Shown: in pieces, positions 37,696 to 47,215 of the stretch
Position numbering within the stretch: position 1 is the stretch's first letter
How the letters are laid out: every line of letters starts with the position of its first letter
Source of the DNA: Chitinophaga sp. CF118
GTDB taxonomy: Bacteria > Bacteroidota > Bacteroidia > Chitinophagales > Chitinophagaceae
Reading direction: 5' to 3'
Length of the DNA stretch: 64,000 bases
NCBI RefSeq assembly: GCF_900112615.1
Contig: NZ_FOMK01000002.1
Location: forward strand, 186,001-250,000
Notes under the pieces: model-generated
Told to the model about the DNA's origin: nothing
Databases searched by the model: none
The model's input: the letters and a program-made list of their open reading frames with translations, nothing else
Translations under genes and position numbers: made by a program

Positions 37696-39747
37696 TTATT
37701 TTACTTTCAGCAAACTTGCGTTGATGGCTACTACAATAGTGCTAACCGTCATTAAAACGGCACCTGCCGCGGGGCTTAACCAAACGCCCTGTTTGTACAA
37801 TACACCTGCCGCTAATGGCAAGGCAATTACATTGTAGCCTGTTGCCCAGATTAAATTCTGAATCATTTTACGGTAAGTAGCTTTGCCAAATAAAACCAAA
37901 CTCACAATGTCTTTCGGATTACTATTTACCAAAACAATTCCCGCTGTTTCAGCGGCTATATCGCTGCCACTGCCAACCGCGACACCAACATCTGCAACGG
38001 CCAAAGCAGGCGCATCGTTTACACCATCACCTGTCATGGCAACAAACTCTCCTTTGCTTTGCAACTCTTTTATCTTTTCTAATTTTTGATGGGGTAATAC
38101 TTCAGCAATGAAGCTATCCATACCCAAAGTTTCACTTACACTTTTCGCTACTTTATTGTTATCACCCGTAAGTAATATTGACTTTATATTATTCCGTTTT
38201 AAGATTTTAATTGCTTCTGCAGATTCAGGGCGTATCTCATCGGACAAAGCAATATATCCCGCTAATTGATTATTGACAATGACAAACACAACAGTTTCCG
38301 TATCGTTGACAATAAAGCCTTCGGGGATAGTGATCTTATTCTCTTTTAAATATCCAGGGCTAATCACCAATATTTTCTTACCTTCTACTTTTGCTTCAAC
38401 CCCTTGTCCTGTGATGGCATTAAAACTTTCTGTTGCCGGAATGGAGATAGATAAATCTTTTGCTTTTTGCAGGATGCCTGTTGCAATAGGATGTTCTGAT
38501 TTCTGCTCTAATGCCGATGCCAAACGAATAATTTCATTTTCGCTAACGTCTTTTTGCAGCGATACAATTTTTGATACTTCAAATTTCCCTATAGTAAGTG
38601 TGCCTGTTTTGTCAAATACAATAGTGGTGATTTTTCTTGCATTTTCAAATGCTGTCCTATTCTTAATCAGCAAACCATTTTTAGCGGATAAAGCAGTTGA
38701 TTTTGCCACTACCAATGGCACTGCTAAACCTAAAGCATGAGGGCAACAAATAACAATTACCGTTACCATTCTTTCCATTGCAAACGCCAAAGATTGTCCT
38801 GTTAAATACCAATACAAAAATGTAGCGATGCCTGAAAGTAATGCTATAATTGTTAACCATCTTGCAGCCCTATCTGCTAACAACTGTGTTTTTGACTTTG
38901 ATTTTTGCGCATCATCCACCAACTTTATTACCTGCGACAAATAAGAATCTTTTGCGGCATGGGAAACGGTAACTTTAATAGAGCCGTTACCATTGATAGC
39001 ACCTGCAATTACCTTATCACCTTTTACTTTTTGTACAGGTTTAGATTCTCCTGTCAGCATACTTTCGTTCAGATAGCTTTCCCCTTCTGATATGATTCCG
39101 TCCGCTGCCACTTTTTCGCCTGGCTTTACAAGGATAATATCATTTTCTTTTAATGTATCTGTTTTTACATCATGTACCATATCCGGCATTACCATATGTG
39201 CATCGGCCGGCATCAACTGCACCAATAGTTCCAGTTCTTTAGAAGCACCGGCAACAGATTTCATTTCTATCCAATGGCCCAAAAGCATTATTAGAATTAG
39301 TGTTGCTAATTCCCAAAAGAAATCCATACCCTGCAAACCAAATACAATTGCAACGCTGTATATGTAGGCTACGGTAATGGCGAAGCCAATCAGAAACATC
39401 ATACCAGGGTTTTTCGATTTCACTTCATCAACCAACCCTTTTAAGAATGGCCAACCGCCATAAAAAAACACAACTGTAGATAACACAAACAGGATATATT
39501 GGGAGCCTTCAAACTGCCAGTTTATACCAATAAAATGTTGTATCATGGTTGATAACAACATGATGGGAACGGTAAGCACTAACACCACATTGAACCGTTT
39601 TCTAAAATCCTGAATCATCATCGAATGGTGGTTATGTCCAGCATGTCCCATTGCAGGATTGTCATTATGCTGCATGCCCTGATGCTTATTATTTTCATGA
39701 GCTACATGATTCACGACAGACGCCGGATGAAGATGTTGATGTTCCAT
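37696..39747 (-). CDS. copB: Copper-translocating P1B-type ATPase, CopB-like
   Basis: This is a 683-residue inner-membrane pump. The N-terminal 46 residues are His/Met-rich, with ten or so His as in CopB proteins, replacing the Cys metal-binding domain of CopA. The membrane motif is CPH (residues 335-337), the mark of the P1B-3/CopB subgroup. The actuator TGES is at 232-235, the phosphorylation site DKTGTLT starts at Asp379, the N-domain has SEHPIATGIL, and the hinge is MTGDGVNDAPALAVADVG. Eight membrane helices fit the class. It would export copper or silver from the cytoplasm. It is the third gene of a copper operon with the DUF3347 and His-rich proteins upstream. Confidence 0.93.
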   Translation of the reverse strand: MEHQHLHPASVVNHVAHENNKHQGMQHNDNPAMGHAGHNHHSMMIQDFRKRFNVVLVLTVPIMLLSTMIQHFIGINWQFEGSQYILFVLSTVVFFYGGWPFLKGLVDEVKSKNPGMMFLIGFAITVAYIYSVAIVFGLQGMDFFWELATLILIMLLGHWIEMKSVAGASKELELLVQLMPADAHMVMPDMVHDVKTDTLKENDIILVKPGEKVAADGIISEGESYLNESMLTGESKPVQKVKGDKVIAGAINGNGSIKVTVSHAAKDSYLSQVIKLVDDAQKSKSKTQLLADRAARWLTIIALLSGIATFLYWYLTGQSLAFAMERMVTVIVICCPHALGLAVPLVVAKSTALSAKNGLLIKNRTAFENARKITTIVFDKTGTLTIGKFEVSKIVSLQKDVSENEIIRLASALEQKSEHPIATGILQKAKDLSISIPATESFNAITGQGVEAKVEGKKILVISPGYLKENKITIPEGFIVNDTETVVFVIVNNQLAGYIALSDEIRPESAEAIKILKRNNIKSILLTGDNNKVAKSVSETLGMDSFIAEVLPHQKLEKIKELQSKGEFVAMTGDGVNDAPALAVADVGVAVGSGSDIAAETAGIVLVNSNPKDIVSLVLFGKATYRKMIQNLIWATGYNVIALPLAAGVLYKQGVWLSPAAGAVLMTVSTIVVAINASLLKVK

Positions 39748-39821
39748 ATAACTTTTTTAACAGGTTAATGTAATCCCCCGCACCTAAACACTGGTTAAAA
39801 ATTTATGGTGCGCAGTTGATT

Positions 39822-39860
39822 GGCAGCAACTATACGTATTTAGTTCGTATAGCTGCTGCC
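39822..39860 (-). promoter_or_regulatory. Intercistronic hairpin between DUF3347 gene and copB
   Basis: A 14-bp stem with one mismatch (GGCAGCAACTATAC / GTATAGCTGCTGCC) and an 11-nt loop sits between the two genes. On the coding strand no T run follows, so it is more likely an mRNA processing or stability element than a terminator. Confidence 0.5.
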
Positions 39861-39875
39861 TTTGTTAAATCAACA

Positions 39876-40379
39876 TTATTTAATCGTATCATTTATCTTA
39901 CCACAGGTAAGCATCTGGCTACCGTAGTAGGGGTTTTTGATGGCTGACTCACTGCTCAACCAGTAAGCCTTTTTCATGGGGCAATAATCCTGGTAAACGG
40001 GTTTATCAGAAAGCTTTACAGCTTTAGCCAGTTTATAGAAGTTATCAGAAAATGATTTGAAATGATCTCTCTGATGGCCTATTTCTTTTGTTCCGGAAAT
40101 GTGTTCTGCATCAAAAGAAAGTTTCTCCTTTAAAGGCATAAAGGCATTCATGTCTGCTTCAGAAAGCGCTTTCATGTCGATACCGTTAATGGCTTTTACA
40201 AATTCACCGGCCTGCACAGCTGCAGTATTAGCATCACTGCTTACCAAAGCATTTTTGATATTGTAATAGAGGCTAAGCAAGGAGGATAAAGGTGTTTCTT
40301 GCGCAGCTGTGTTATAATCTGCCTTTGCTGAAAATGAAATGGAAGCAAATAAGATTGCTGAAAGAATGAATGTTTTCAT
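39876..40379 (-). CDS. DUF3347-domain periplasmic protein (copper-associated)
   Basis: This 167-residue protein has a signal peptide (MKTFILSAILFASISFSAKA). The core DUF3347 signature is the C-terminal YCPMKKAYWLSSESAIKNPY followed by YGSQMLTCGKI, with two Cys and a Met positioned as possible copper ligands. Such domains occur in Bacteroidetes copper/cation efflux genes, often fused to or next to CusB-type adaptors. The frame extends eight codons upstream, but ATG 40379 starts the signal peptide. It precedes the CopB ATPase, so it likely binds or hands over copper in the periplasm. Confidence 0.8.
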   Translation of the reverse strand: MKTFILSAILFASISFSAKADYNTAAQETPLSSLLSLYYNIKNALVSSDANTAAVQAGEFVKAINGIDMKALSEADMNAFMPLKEKLSFDAEHISGTKEIGHQRDHFKSFSDNFYKLAKAVKLSDKPVYQDYCPMKKAYWLSSESAIKNPYYGSQMLTCGKINDTIK

Positions 40380-40486
40380 CTTAAATAGATTTAATTCTTG
40401 CATTAATAAAATAATACATCTTCAATGCCTGAAAGGCATGACATATATAATAACAGTAGGAAAATCTGACTGTTTATCAGCAAAAA

Positions 40487-40945
40487 TCAAATCTGGAAGG
40501 ACTGAATAGACACACGTATCCCACGTGAGCTTGATACGTATGGTCGGACTACCTGTATTTGTGCCCTGGTTAGGGGAAAGGAAGATAAATAAGACTGGTA
40601 CAAAAAATGGAGATGCAACACTATAACAGGTACCTCAATACCTGCATTTACCGCATGTGCAAGCAATTTATCTAATTGAGAAAACTGAACTACATCGTTG
40701 TTGCAGCAATTGTCTTTTTCCGTTTCGTTCTTAGCTTTCGTTTCTTCTTCGTGGTGATGATTATGCGTTAACCCTTCATGATGATGAGAGGCTATTGCAG
40801 AAGGCACAGCATTTTCTTCATGGTGATGCTTTGCATTAAACCCCATATTCAAACCAACCGCACAGGCAACCCCTACCAACGTATTTAAGGCAAATACGGC
40901 CAGGAGAAAGATTGCTTTTAACTGTATGGTTCTGTTTCTTTTCAT
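40487..40945 (-). CDS. His-rich membrane-anchored small protein (probable copper/heavy-metal accessory)
   Basis: This is a 152-residue protein with one N-terminal hydrophobic segment (LKAIFLLAVFALNTLVGVAC). A His-rich stretch follows (clusters HHH at about residues 40-42, 54-56 and 63-65), then a Cys pair (DNCCNNDVVQFSQLDKLL). The layout resembles the small HYC_CC_PP-type proteins that accompany Bacteroidetes copper efflux genes; that name is from memory. It is the first gene of the operon with DUF3347 and CopB, and is a likely metal buffer or sensor at the membrane. A near -7 box (TATGTTTA) lies upstream. Confidence 0.65.
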   Translation of the reverse strand: MKRNRTIQLKAIFLLAVFALNTLVGVACAVGLNMGFNAKHHHEENAVPSAIASHHHEGLTHNHHHEEETKAKNETEKDNCCNNDVVQFSQLDKLLAHAVNAGIEVPVIVLHLHFLYQSYLSSFPLTRAQIQVVRPYVSSSRGIRVSIQSFQI

Positions 40946-41353
40946 TGTAAATTAATACGAAAGTAAACATAATATGGCTAACGACAAATACATCGCTATT
41001 CCGAGCCAGAATATACCTCAAAGGTATAATCACAGCCGTATTCTCCCCTTATATAATTCCGGAAAAGATTTATATAATTTCAGGTGCTGATCCGATTTGA
41101 CTATTTCCCCATTGATACAGTGACTGTAGCCAAACAAGACTACCTGGTCTGCGTATAAGTACTCAACAACAATTGTGCAAATCCGGATAATGTTTATATT
41201 ACAAATTATAATACTTATTTTTATAGTGGTCTATACGCATTTGAGGATCCTACTATAAACGGTGCGACTACTACCGGATAAATTGCACTTAGCCCAACAA
41301 TTTCCCTTCTGATAAAGGTCACGTTATATACTAATTACATTAAGCTTTAACCT
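40946..41353. other. 408-bp divergent intergenic region
   Basis: This lies between the copper operon and the GxGYxYP gene. The middle holds a decayed coding fragment (41126-41281). I see no hairpin terminator or RNA gene. The outer parts should contain the two divergent promoters. Confidence 0.5.
41126..41281 (+). pseudogene. Relic of a secreted-protein C-terminus
   Basis: One frame reads VAKQDYLVCV, a stop, VLNNNCANPDNVYITNYNTY, then FYSGLYAFEDPTINGATTTG and a stop. The pattern of a short-strand repeat ending in 'G..lY.D......TG' is common at the C-termini of Bacteroidetes secreted proteins. The in-frame stop and lack of a start mark it as a fragment. This is an impression, not a proven homology. 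Confidence 0.3.
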
Positions 41354-43438
41354 ATGATTAAACCCATTAACCCATCAATCAAGATTGCATTGGTATTGCT
41401 GCCCTTGCTTCTGTTGTTCATCATGCCATCAATGGCTCAAATAACATGGCCATCGGGTCAGCTCCTTCCTTCTTTTCCTTCATCAGCACAAACTCAGGAT
41501 CTGATTATTCTTCGTGAAACGTCCTCGTCCACACGTTGGGAAGGTGAAGGTCCATCTCTTGGTCATAAGACTGGTCGGTTAGAGACCGACGGCTGGCTTT
41601 GCCAAACAGGGATCGACGCACCAAATGAGCATATGATTTACGGGCCTTATGATACAAACACGCCAGCAGGGCCCAATGTAGCAGAGTTTCGGATGAAGAT
41701 CGACAACAATACTGCTAATGACGATCCTGTAGTGGATATTGATGTCAGGAATGCAACAAATGGCCAGATCCTTGCCTCACAGACGATTACCCGCAGGCAA
41801 TTTCCTATTGCCTCAAATTACACAAGTTTTACTTTACCCTTTACAATGCCGGCAGATAATCAATCAATCGAGTTACGTATATATTGGCGGGGAAGTGCTT
41901 ATACGAAAGTCGACTGGGTGAGTGTACAGCAAAATAACGCTGGCGAGATGTATTTATTCGCCTCATTGAAAGGCATCGTCAACAGGACACAACCGCGCAT
42001 TTTCTCTTATGAAGGTGATGCGTTTGCGGAAGGACAATATACCTGGTTGCAATCTTTGGGTTTGAACTGGACTGAGCCTGCAGATAAGTGGGATCTTATT
42101 ACTAAATATCGGAGCGAGTTATCCGGTTTGATTGTTTACGACCCAACACAAATTCACACTGTTAACCTGGCAACAATACTTGCCAAAGACCGGAAAGCGC
42201 TCATTGCCTCACCAGCATTGATATCACGGCTAACATCTGCTCCATATAATTTACCAATATTACTTGATTTACGCGGCCAGTTTTCCAGTAAATTGCAGGT
42301 ATACCAGACATTATACAACACTTACTGGCCAAATCTAGATCATCGTATATTAATAGGATTAAATCCGGAGGCTCATAAAGCCGCCCTGCGTGAATATGCA
42401 ACAGCATTGGGTTCCGCGGTTATATGGCTGGATCCTCAGGATGCTGCTGAAAGCACATTATTGAACAGCTTTTTATCCTCCATGCCTGCAGGTTCAAACT
42501 ACATGGGATGGTGGAAGGACGAAGGCCCAGGAGTAGAAAGGGCTTCAACCTATGGTATTACAACCATTGCCAGCGACTGGGCTACAAACCTGACAGTACA
42601 CAGTGGCATGCCCAGAACAGTAACGCTTAAACCAATACCTCCTAAACCGGCATTACAGAACAAGATTTATGTGGCCTTCATATTAAGTGATGGAGATAAC
42701 TTACAGTATGTGGAACACCTTATGCGTAAGCTCTGGAATAATCCTGATCGTGGCGCGATCCCAATAGGATGGACGCTCTCTCCAGCCATGCTGGATGCCA
42801 TGCCAGGAGCACTAAACTATTATTCGCAGAGTTCCACTGTTAATGATAATCTTATTTCAGGACCTTCCGGCTATGGTTACACGTATCCCAACAGCTGGCC
42901 TAATCAAAATTTGCTGAATCAGTTTGTTGTTAAAACCGAAGACTACAACCAGCGTGCAGGATTCAGGGTTGTTACCGTCTGGAATACTATCACAGGTGGA
43001 ATTAATCAGAATGTGGGACAAGCCTTCGCTACCAATGCACCATCTCTGCTTGGCTTAACCGCCCAAAATACCGGTGGTGGACTTACGATATACAATAACA
43101 GTCTTCCGGGAATGGCGCTTTCCTGCAACTACTGCACACAGGAACAGCCTATGAAGGATCACATTGCCGCCGCAGCTTCCGGATGGAATAGGACCTCACC
43201 ACGCTTCATTATTATACAGGCGCAACCCTGGCAAAATGTGACACCTACAAGCTTTAAGAACGTTGCAAACTCTCTTAACGCAGATTATGTGGTGGTGCGT
43301 CCTGATCATATTTTCCAGCTTATCCGTGAAGCAAATGCTCTTCCGGTTAATGCTGCCAGTACTAATTTATTTAAGCTATCACAAGCTATGGGAGGAACAA
43401 TAAGCGCTGAATATCAGACAGATCCTTCCTGCAGGTAA
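41354..43438 (+). CDS. GxGYxYP-family putative glycoside hydrolase
   Basis: This 694-residue secreted protein has a signal peptide (IALVLLPLLLLFIMPSMAQ). A jelly-roll-like segment at about 45-190 (ESTSSTRWEG-type region, then WRGSAYTKVDWVSVQQ) resembles a carbohydrate-binding module. After it comes the GxGYxYP catalytic-like region: SLKGIVNRTQPRIFSYEGD, YVAFILSDGDNLQYVEHLM, and the family name motif SGYGYTYPNSWP. Members are found in gut and soil Bacteroidetes and are presumed to act on glycans, but no activity is established to my knowledge. The gene stands alone, ending at a strong terminator. Confidence 0.85.
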   Translation: MIKPINPSIKIALVLLPLLLLFIMPSMAQITWPSGQLLPSFPSSAQTQDLIILRETSSSTRWEGEGPSLGHKTGRLETDGWLCQTGIDAPNEHMIYGPYDTNTPAGPNVAEFRMKIDNNTANDDPVVDIDVRNATNGQILASQTITRRQFPIASNYTSFTLPFTMPADNQSIELRIYWRGSAYTKVDWVSVQQNNAGEMYLFASLKGIVNRTQPRIFSYEGDAFAEGQYTWLQSLGLNWTEPADKWDLITKYRSELSGLIVYDPTQIHTVNLATILAKDRKALIASPALISRLTSAPYNLPILLDLRGQFSSKLQVYQTLYNTYWPNLDHRILIGLNPEAHKAALREYATALGSAVIWLDPQDAAESTLLNSFLSSMPAGSNYMGWWKDEGPGVERASTYGITTIASDWATNLTVHSGMPRTVTLKPIPPKPALQNKIYVAFILSDGDNLQYVEHLMRKLWNNPDRGAIPIGWTLSPAMLDAMPGALNYYSQSSTVNDNLISGPSGYGYTYPNSWPNQNLLNQFVVKTEDYNQRAGFRVVTVWNTITGGINQNVGQAFATNAPSLLGLTAQNTGGGLTIYNNSLPGMALSCNYCTQEQPMKDHIAAAASGWNRTSPRFIIIQAQPWQNVTPTSFKNVANSLNADYVVVRPDHIFQLIREANALPVNAASTNLFKLSQAMGGTISAEYQTDPSCR

Positions 43439-43440
43439 AT

Positions 43441-43490
43441 AAAAAGGCTCTGAAATTCTTTACAGATAAGAATTTCAGAGCCTTTTTTAT
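43441..43490. terminator. Strong hairpin terminator after the GxGYxYP gene
   Basis: A perfect 20-bp stem (AAAAAGGCTCTGAAATTCTT and its complement) with a 7-nt loop ends in TTTTTT. It begins 3 bp after the stop codon. Confidence 0.95.
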
Positions 43491-43736
43491 AACTCTTTCC
43501 ATTTTGTTATATACAATGAGCGCTGTGCAGTGACGCTTACGCCTGTTATACCAATCATATATATTTGCTGTGAATTATTTACGTGTGCGTTCACCTTTGC
43601 GGGGGGACCTTATTATTATAAGTCAAATATTTTATAGCCTATGGTGTGGTATTGCGGACCAGTACAATTGCGACCGCAGGGGGTTAAAGTACATTTATAG
43701 AGATAACCAATTTTCACCCTTAAACCTAAGCTACAC

Positions 43737-46700
43737 ATGAGAAAAGTGTTACTATTCGCAACGGCATTGTTGTGCAGTACAATATCGTTTGGACAAGATT
43801 ACTGGAGGCCACACACAGATGCCGCCAGGATTATTACGGACAAAGCCGTAGCCCGGCTTGCATTTCCGGCTGACTTCAAATTATTTGATCTGAATTTAAC
43901 TCCTTTGCGGAATGAAGTATTCAAAACTGTCCGTAATGCGTCTGCACATTCAACAATTATCTCTTTGCCAAATGCAGACGGGCAAATTGAACAGTTCGAA
44001 ATTATAGAAGCTTCCAATTTCGAGCCTGCATTACAGGCTCAATTTCCGGAAATTAGAGCATTTTCCGGAAAAGGTATTACCGATAAATCTGCCATATTAA
44101 AGTTGAGCATTTCTCCGCAGGGGATACAAACAATAGTCTTTCGTACAGAAAAGGAAAATGAATTTATTGAACCTTATTCTGCTGACCATACTGTTTATAC
44201 TGTATTCAAAAAACGACCGAACGCTTTACCATGGAAGTGCTCTACTCCGGAGGAAAAATTGTCAACTAATATAGGTAACCAGTTACCTAACATTGGTGCC
44301 AGATCCACCGGTGATATGAAAACATTGCGACTGGCTCAATCAGTTACTGCTGAATACTCCAATTATTTTGGGGCCACAAGCGCTTCGCAGGTTTCATTAG
44401 TGCTGGCGGCCGTCAATGCTACGCTTACCCGTTGCAATGGTGTTTATGAAAAGGACCTGGCTATCCATCTTAACCTGGTCGCCGCAAATACCAGTATATT
44501 CTATTATAATGCTTCAACGGATCCATATTCCGCGGCCAGCACGGGTGCCGGCGGAGCATGGAATAGTGAATTACAAAGTACACTAACCTCTGTAATTGGT
44601 GCAGCGAATTATGATATTGGTCACCTGTTCGGCGCATCCGGCGGTGGTGGTAACGCTGGTTGTATAGGTTGCATTTGTGTCGACAATTCAAAAGGAAGTG
44701 GCTTTACTTCTCCTGCTGATAATATTCCCCAGGGAGATAATTTCGATATCGATTATGTAGTACATGAGGTAGGACACCAGTTGGGTGCTAACCATACTTT
44801 CTCCATGAGCAATGAAGGTACAGGCGTTAATGTGGAACCTGGTTCAGGTATTACTATTATGGGTTATGCCGGTATTACCAGCCAGGACCTTGCTCCACAT
44901 TCTATTGCTATTTTTCATGCCGCTTCCATTGCACAAATACAGTCTAATCTTACAAGCAAGACTTGCCCAATAACTACCATTATTTCCGGCAATAATGCAA
45001 CCCCTGTTGTCAATGCCGGCGGTAATTTTACAATTCCTATCAGCACCCCGTTTGCACTTACCGGTTCAGCTACTGATGCCAATGCTGGTGACGTGCTGAC
45101 TTATTGCTGGGAGCAAAATAATAATGCTTCATCATCACAAACAGGAACTAGTAGTGTGGCTAGCGCTACCAAAGCTTCTGGCCCCAACTGGATATCATTT
45201 GCCCCTACCACGTCACCAACAAGATATTTCCCAAAAATGGCGACCATTCTTACTGGTGGTTTAGTATCCGGCCCGTTGTCAGGTGGTGATGCGGGAGCTA
45301 ATACGGAAGCATTGAGTTCCGTTTCAAGAACTTTACTCTTCCGGTTAACTGTAAGGGATAATGCTCCTTATAGTTCCACAGCGCCGGTAACTATCGGGCA
45401 GACGAATTTTGCGGATATGACAGTAACTGTCACCAATTCATCAGGACCTTTTTCAGTGACTGCTCCTAATACGGCTGTATCATGGGCCGGTAATTCATCA
45501 CAAACTATAACATGGAGTGTAGCGAATACAACAACAGCACCAGTTAGTTGTGCCAACGTAAAAATATCCATCTCTACAGACGGAGGCACCACATTCAGTA
45601 CATTAGTGGCAAGCACTCCTAATGACGGCACTGAGGCTGTAACTATTCCCAATACACCCACTACAACAGCAAGAATAAAAGTAGAAGCTGTAGGAAATAT
45701 TTTCTTTGATATTTCCAATACCAACTTCACTATCACATCCGGTTCATCCTGTGTTTCTCCCGCAGGGTTAACTGCTTCTGCTATTGACACTACATCGGCT
45801 ACAATAGGATGGACAGCAGTAAGCGGCGCTGTATCATATGATGTGGATTATAAATCTACCTCATCTGCTACATGGATTAATGTCGCAACAGCAACAACAG
45901 CTACTACTTTTGGATTAACAGGTCTTATACCAGGAACTACTTATGATTACAGGATAAGAACTAATTGCGCCAGCGGCAGCAGTTCTTATTCAGCTGCACA
46001 GTTTACTACTATATCAACAGCCCCTTGTAGTGCGCCTACTGGTTTAACCAGTTCAGCTGTAACGGCTACCGGAGCTACTGTTAGCTGGGCAGCCGTAAGC
46101 GGTGCTTTGAATTATAATGTAGATTATAAACCTAATTCATCCGCTACATGGATCAATGCCGTAACCGGAACCACTTCCACATCTGTTAATTTAAGCGGAT
46201 TAACATCAGCCACATTATATGATTGGAGAGTAAGAACAAATTGCTCAGGTGGCAACAGTACATATACTGCAGCACAGTTCACTACCTTAACCGTAACAGG
46301 TTGTTCAAATACATTGGATAATTCAACCAATGGAACAACTGCCGGCGCTGCAACCATTCCGTTTAATACCGATGTCACTGGTCTCATCAGCCCAAGTGGT
46401 GATATTGATAATTATAAGTTTGTGATCACTACCAGTGGTACTATTACTATTACATTGGGTACATTGCCTGGCGATTATGACCTGAAACTGCTGAACAGCG
46501 CAGGTACGCAGCTCAATATTTCACAGGCAGGTGGTACCAGCAGTGAAAGTATTAGCAGAACCGTTAGTGCGGGTACCTATTACGCACAGGTGTATGGTTA
46601 CAATGGGGCAAATAGTGCTACCTCTTGTTATACATTACGGGTACAATTAGGTACTGCCAGCCGCGGAACTGATCCTATTACCAGCGATGAGCAAAAAGTG

Positions 46701-46931
46701 GTTGTATTCCCGAACCCTGCCAATAATGTAGTGAACATTAACCTTACAGGTTTCAAAGGAAAAGCAGATGTGAGCATGTTTGATTCGAATGGCCGCTTGG
46801 TATTGCGTCGTCAAGTGAGCACGGCTAATACACAGCTCGATATTTCTGCATTGCCTGCAGGTGTTTATATGATGAGGATTAAGAATGATGGAGTAAAGGA
46901 TGTGAAAATGACGAAGATCATTAAACAATAA
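43737..46931 (+). CDS. Secreted reprolysin-like zinc metalloprotease with Fn3, PPC and T9SS sorting domains
   Basis: This is a 1064-residue protein with a signal peptide (VLLFATALLCSTISFGQ). A propeptide runs to about residue 190, followed by a metzincin catalytic domain with the zinc site HEVGHQLGANH (His343, Glu344, His347, His353) and a Met-turn in ITIMGYAG. After that come an Ig/PKD-like part, two fibronectin type III repeats (SWAAVSGALNYNVDYKP type), a bacterial pre-peptidase C-terminal domain (LISPSGDIDNYKFVI, then LPGDYDLKLL) and a T9SS type A tail (VVVFPNPANNVVNI to KIIKQ). It is exported to the cell surface or medium and degrades protein. Confidence 0.93.
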   Translation: MRKVLLFATALLCSTISFGQDYWRPHTDAARIITDKAVARLAFPADFKLFDLNLTPLRNEVFKTVRNASAHSTIISLPNADGQIEQFEIIEASNFEPALQAQFPEIRAFSGKGITDKSAILKLSISPQGIQTIVFRTEKENEFIEPYSADHTVYTVFKKRPNALPWKCSTPEEKLSTNIGNQLPNIGARSTGDMKTLRLAQSVTAEYSNYFGATSASQVSLVLAAVNATLTRCNGVYEKDLAIHLNLVAANTSIFYYNASTDPYSAASTGAGGAWNSELQSTLTSVIGAANYDIGHLFGASGGGGNAGCIGCICVDNSKGSGFTSPADNIPQGDNFDIDYVVHEVGHQLGANHTFSMSNEGTGVNVEPGSGITIMGYAGITSQDLAPHSIAIFHAASIAQIQSNLTSKTCPITTIISGNNATPVVNAGGNFTIPISTPFALTGSATDANAGDVLTYCWEQNNNASSSQTGTSSVASATKASGPNWISFAPTTSPTRYFPKMATILTGGLVSGPLSGGDAGANTEALSSVSRTLLFRLTVRDNAPYSSTAPVTIGQTNFADMTVTVTNSSGPFSVTAPNTAVSWAGNSSQTITWSVANTTTAPVSCANVKISISTDGGTTFSTLVASTPNDGTEAVTIPNTPTTTARIKVEAVGNIFFDISNTNFTITSGSSCVSPAGLTASAIDTTSATIGWTAVSGAVSYDVDYKSTSSATWINVATATTATTFGLTGLIPGTTYDYRIRTNCASGSSSYSAAQFTTISTAPCSAPTGLTSSAVTATGATVSWAAVSGALNYNVDYKPNSSATWINAVTGTTSTSVNLSGLTSATLYDWRVRTNCSGGNSTYTAAQFTTLTVTGCSNTLDNSTNGTTAGAATIPFNTDVTGLISPSGDIDNYKFVITTSGTITITLGTLPGDYDLKLLNSAGTQLNISQAGGTSSESISRTVSAGTYYAQVYGYNGANSATSCYTLRVQLGTASRGTDPITSDEQKVVVFPNPANNVVNINLTGFKGKADVSMFDSNGRLVLRRQVSTANTQLDISALPAGVYMMRIKNDGVKDVKMTKIIKQ

Positions 46932-46955
46932 AGACAAATACAGAACCCGATACAG

Positions 46956-46989
46956 AAAAGCCAGTGCCTCTCCAGGTACTGGCTTTTTT
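46956..46989 (+). terminator. Intrinsic terminator after the metalloprotease gene
   Basis: A 14-bp stem with one G-T pair (AAAAGCCAGTGCCT / AGGTACTGGCTTTT) and a 4-nt loop ends in TTTTTT, 25 bp past the stop. Confidence 0.92.
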
Positions 46990-47070
46990 ATTAAGAGAAC
47001 GTTATAAAACTCAGTCGTTACCAGATCATCTATCTTATCCATCTGACATTAAAATGGTGTATCAAAAGTG

Positions 47071-47104
47071 GACAGTTTTTGTACGAAAACGAACAAAACC
47101 GTAC
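47071..47104 (+). promoter_or_regulatory. 10-bp-phased GNAC array (putative activator site)
   Basis: Consecutive 10-mers read GACAGTTTTT, GTACGAAAAC, GAACAAAACC and GTACCCACAA. The G(n)AC core recurs every 10 bp, so all copies face one side of the helix. GTACG and CGTAC also form an inverted pair. It lies 45-80 bp upstream of a sigma-54-like promoter, where an enhancer-binding activator would sit. Confidence 0.45.
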
Positions 47105-47147
47105 CCACAATACTACCAACATACTACAAATCAGTCATTTGGTTGTC

Positions 47148-47162
47148 CGGCATTCTCTTTGC
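47148..47162 (+). promoter_or_regulatory. Putative sigma-54 (-24/-12) promoter
   Basis: CGGCATTCTCTTTGC matches TGGCAC-N5-TTGC in all but two positions and keeps the invariant GG-N10-GC spacing (GG at 47149, GC at 47161). The predicted start of transcription would be about 42 bp upstream of the serine hydrolase ATG. Confidence 0.5.
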
Positions 47163-47215
47163 GTACATTCTCACCAAATCCTGTCAGTTACATTTCAATG
47201 AATTATTGATATACT

